Shown here: piece by piece, positions 5,446 to 6,821 of the stretch
Numbering within the stretch: the first letter of the stretch is position 1
Layout: each line of letters begins with the position of its first letter
Assembly (NCBI GenBank): GCA_016282455.1
Contig: JAEEKM010000060.1
Location: 1 to 6,821 of the forward strand
DNA: 6,821 nucleotides
Origin: Treponema sp.
Lineage (GTDB): Bacteria > Spirochaetota > Spirochaetia > Treponematales > Treponemataceae
Reading direction: 5' to 3'
Program-made: the position numbers and the translations under genes
The notes under the pieces: generated by a model
Databases searched by the model: none
What the model was told of the DNA's origin: nothing
What the model saw: the letters and a program-made list of their open reading frames with translations, nothing else

Positions 5446-6497
5446 AAAAAAAGTTTCCCTTTCAGTCTGTAATTTCTCCATTAACAGGTTTTATTGTCTG
5501 CATTCTGATTATTCTTTTTTGTGCACAGAATCCTCTTTCTGCACTTGCCTCACTTTTTACAGGCACTTTTACAAGCCCTTACTATTTTGGTTCCATGCTT
5601 AACACTGCCGCTTTTTTAATGCTTGCAGGAACTGGTGCTTCCCTTTCCTTAAAGGCAGGAAACATGAACCTTGGCGGGGAAGGGCAGATATACACAGGTG
5701 GTTTTGTTGCCGCCCTTGTCTTAACCTCTTCATGGAAAATTCCTTCATGGCTTTTGTTTACTCTTGCATTACTTTTGTGCCTTGCCTCTGGTGCAGGTAT
5801 GGCTCTGCTTTCTGCAGTGTTAAAAAAAATAAAGGGAGCGGAAGTTCTTCTTACTTCCTATTTAATTTCTGCCGCAAGTATTCCCATTGTAGACGGTCTT
5901 ATTACTTCTTCCCGTACTCAGGCTGAACAGAATCTTCTTGCCTTACCCTACATTGATTCTGTATTCAGGTTTCCACAACTGCTTGCTCCTTCTCCCTTTA
6001 CAATTTCATTCTTCTTTGCAATTGCAGTTTGTCTTTCCAGCTGGTTTTTTCTGACCTTTACTTATTCAGGAAGAAAACTTACCCTTTGGGGAACTTCTCC
6101 TGAGTTTGCCCGTTACTGCGGTTTTAAAAGCGACCCCATTCTTCTTTCAAGCCTAACTCTTTCAGGGGCCCTGCATGCACTTACTGGTTTTGCAGCCGTG
6201 TGCGGAACTTTTTATACCTGCCACTTGGGTTTTGCTTCAGGCATGGGCTGGAATGCTTTAAGTGCTTCCCTTATTGTTTCTTCAAATCCGCTTGCCCTTA
6301 TTCCCGCTTCGCTTGTACTCGCCTGGCTTTACACTTCTGCTGACAGGGTTGCCCTTACCCAGGGTTTTGCCTTTGATATAGGCGGTATTGTTCAGGGCTG
6401 TGTGCTTTTTGCAATCGCCATTCCTTTTTCTATAGAAAAAATTAAACTTGCCCGTCTTGAAAAAAAACAGGATGCTTCCCAGGAGGCCCGTTCATGA
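5442..6497 (+). CDS. ABC importer permease 1, BMP/branched-chain (BPD_transp_2) family, RfuC/NupP-like
   Basis: This 351-residue inner-membrane protein has about eight to ten hydrophobic segments, for example 11-28, 52-70, 84-96, 102-126, 136-153, 186-207, 234-255 and 317-330. Family landmarks are visible: AGNMNLGGEGQ (72-82), matching the N-x-G-x-E-G-Q motif of this permease class; LTLWGTSPEFARYCGF (213-228), matching the R-x-V-G-x-N-P-x-A-A-R-x-x-G cytoplasmic loop that meets the ATPase; and GMGWNALSASLI (267-278) followed by SNPLALIPA. It would form half of the translocation channel with the next gene product. The ATG at 5442 overlaps the ATPase stop in ATGA, and AAGGAG (5431-5436) lies 5 nt upstream inside the ATPase gene, so the two are probably translationally coupled. 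The C-terminus is a charged tail (ARLEKKQDASQEARS). Confidence 0.92.
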   Translation: MKKKFPFQSVISPLTGFIVCILIILFCAQNPLSALASLFTGTFTSPYYFGSMLNTAAFLMLAGTGASLSLKAGNMNLGGEGQIYTGGFVAALVLTSSWKIPSWLLFTLALLLCLASGAGMALLSAVLKKIKGAEVLLTSYLISAASIPIVDGLITSSRTQAEQNLLALPYIDSVFRFPQLLAPSPFTISFFFAIAVCLSSWFFLTFTYSGRKLTLWGTSPEFARYCGFKSDPILLSSLTLSGALHALTGFAAVCGTFYTCHLGFASGMGWNALSASLIVSSNPLALIPASLVLAWLYTSADRVALTQGFAFDIGGIVQGCVLFAIAIPFSIEKIKLARLEKKQDASQEARS

Positions 6498-6821
6498 ATG
6501 CCATACTTTCCGTTTTCTTTATTGCCTCTCCTCTGCTTCTTTTAACAACCGGTGCCCTTGTGAGTGAGTATGCCGGACGTCTTGCCATGTTCCTTGAATG
6601 CATAATAAATCTCGGGGCCTTTCTCTGTTTTACTTTTACTCTTGCCTTCCACAATGTTTTTCTTGGAACCCTTGCTTCCGTGCTTGTCTGTTCCCTTGTA
6701 GTCTTTGCGCTTGAAAAACTTGCCTCTCATTTTAATGCCAACATGTTTCTTATTTCTCTTGCCATGAACCTGCTTTTTTCTTCCATGGCAACTTTTCTTT
6801 CTGCCTTAATCTTTAAAACCC
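6494..6821 (+). CDS. ABC importer permease 2, RfuD/NupQ-like (5' part; cut by window edge)
   Basis: An open frame runs from the ATG at 6494 to the right edge, giving 109 residues. The start overlaps the permease 1 stop in ATGA, and AGGAGG (6481-6486) is 7 nt upstream, so coupling is likely. Hydrophobic segments are seen near 4-22, 32-52, 55-72 and 82-106. The opening SPLLLLTTGALVSEYAGRLAM followed by FLECIINLGAF matches the start of second permeases in BMP-type importers (usually P-L-x-L-A-A-x-G-x-x-x-S-E-R-A-G-V-x-N-I-G-x-E-G). The N-x-G-x-E-G motif is altered here to A-M-F-L-E-C-I, leaving only the Glu. Together with permease 1 it should form the heterodimeric membrane channel. The end of the gene and anything after it are outside the window. 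Confidence 0.85.
   Translation, partial: MNAILSVFFIASPLLLLTTGALVSEYAGRLAMFLECIINLGAFLCFTFTLAFHNVFLGTLASVLVCSLVVFALEKLASHFNANMFLISLAMNLLFSSMATFLSALIFKT

Overview
The window looks like chromosomal DNA from an anaerobic, Treponema-like spirochaete. The reasons are moderately AT-rich coding sequence, many T-ending codons, a lipoprotein with the loose lipobox F-I-S-C, cysteine-rich proteins, and an operon order (BMP-type lipoprotein, double-NBD ATPase, two permeases) matching the RfuABCD riboflavin transporter described in Treponema pallidum. The assignment rests on gene content and style only; there is no rRNA or other marker here.

Layout, all on the + strand: (1) 1-330, the 3' end of an unrecognised Thr/Ser/Tyr-rich protein. 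(2) 331-486, an intergenic leader with a GC-rich, hairpin-forming core that is probably a dispersed repeat or an unassigned structured leader. (3) 487-2352, a TonB-dependent outer-membrane receptor with a GTG start. (4) 2398-2835, a MarR-family regulator. (5) 2836-2978, an intergenic region holding a REP-like repeat remnant, a near-perfect 16-19 bp hairpin and a strong promoter whose 17-bp spacer is covered by a 20-bp palindrome. (6) 2979 to the right edge, a tightly packed ABC importer operon: BMP-type lipoprotein, ATPase with two unequal nucleotide-binding domains, permease 1 and truncated permease 2. The last three genes are joined by ATGA stop/start overlaps.

Taken together this reads as a two-membrane uptake locus. 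The TonB receptor would move a scarce solute across the outer membrane, the BMP-type lipoprotein would capture it in the periplasm, and the ABC unit would carry it across the inner membrane. The MarR protein is the obvious candidate for switching the ABC operon through the palindrome. The substrate is not proven: the binding protein lacks the usual nucleoside-binding FN pair of the PnrA type and looks more like the RfuA (riboflavin) branch, but no FMN riboswitch is visible. The most informative observations are the operator-in-promoter arrangement, the apparently leaderless start of the lipoprotein mRNA, and complementary decay of the two ATPase domains that leaves one intact composite ATP site.
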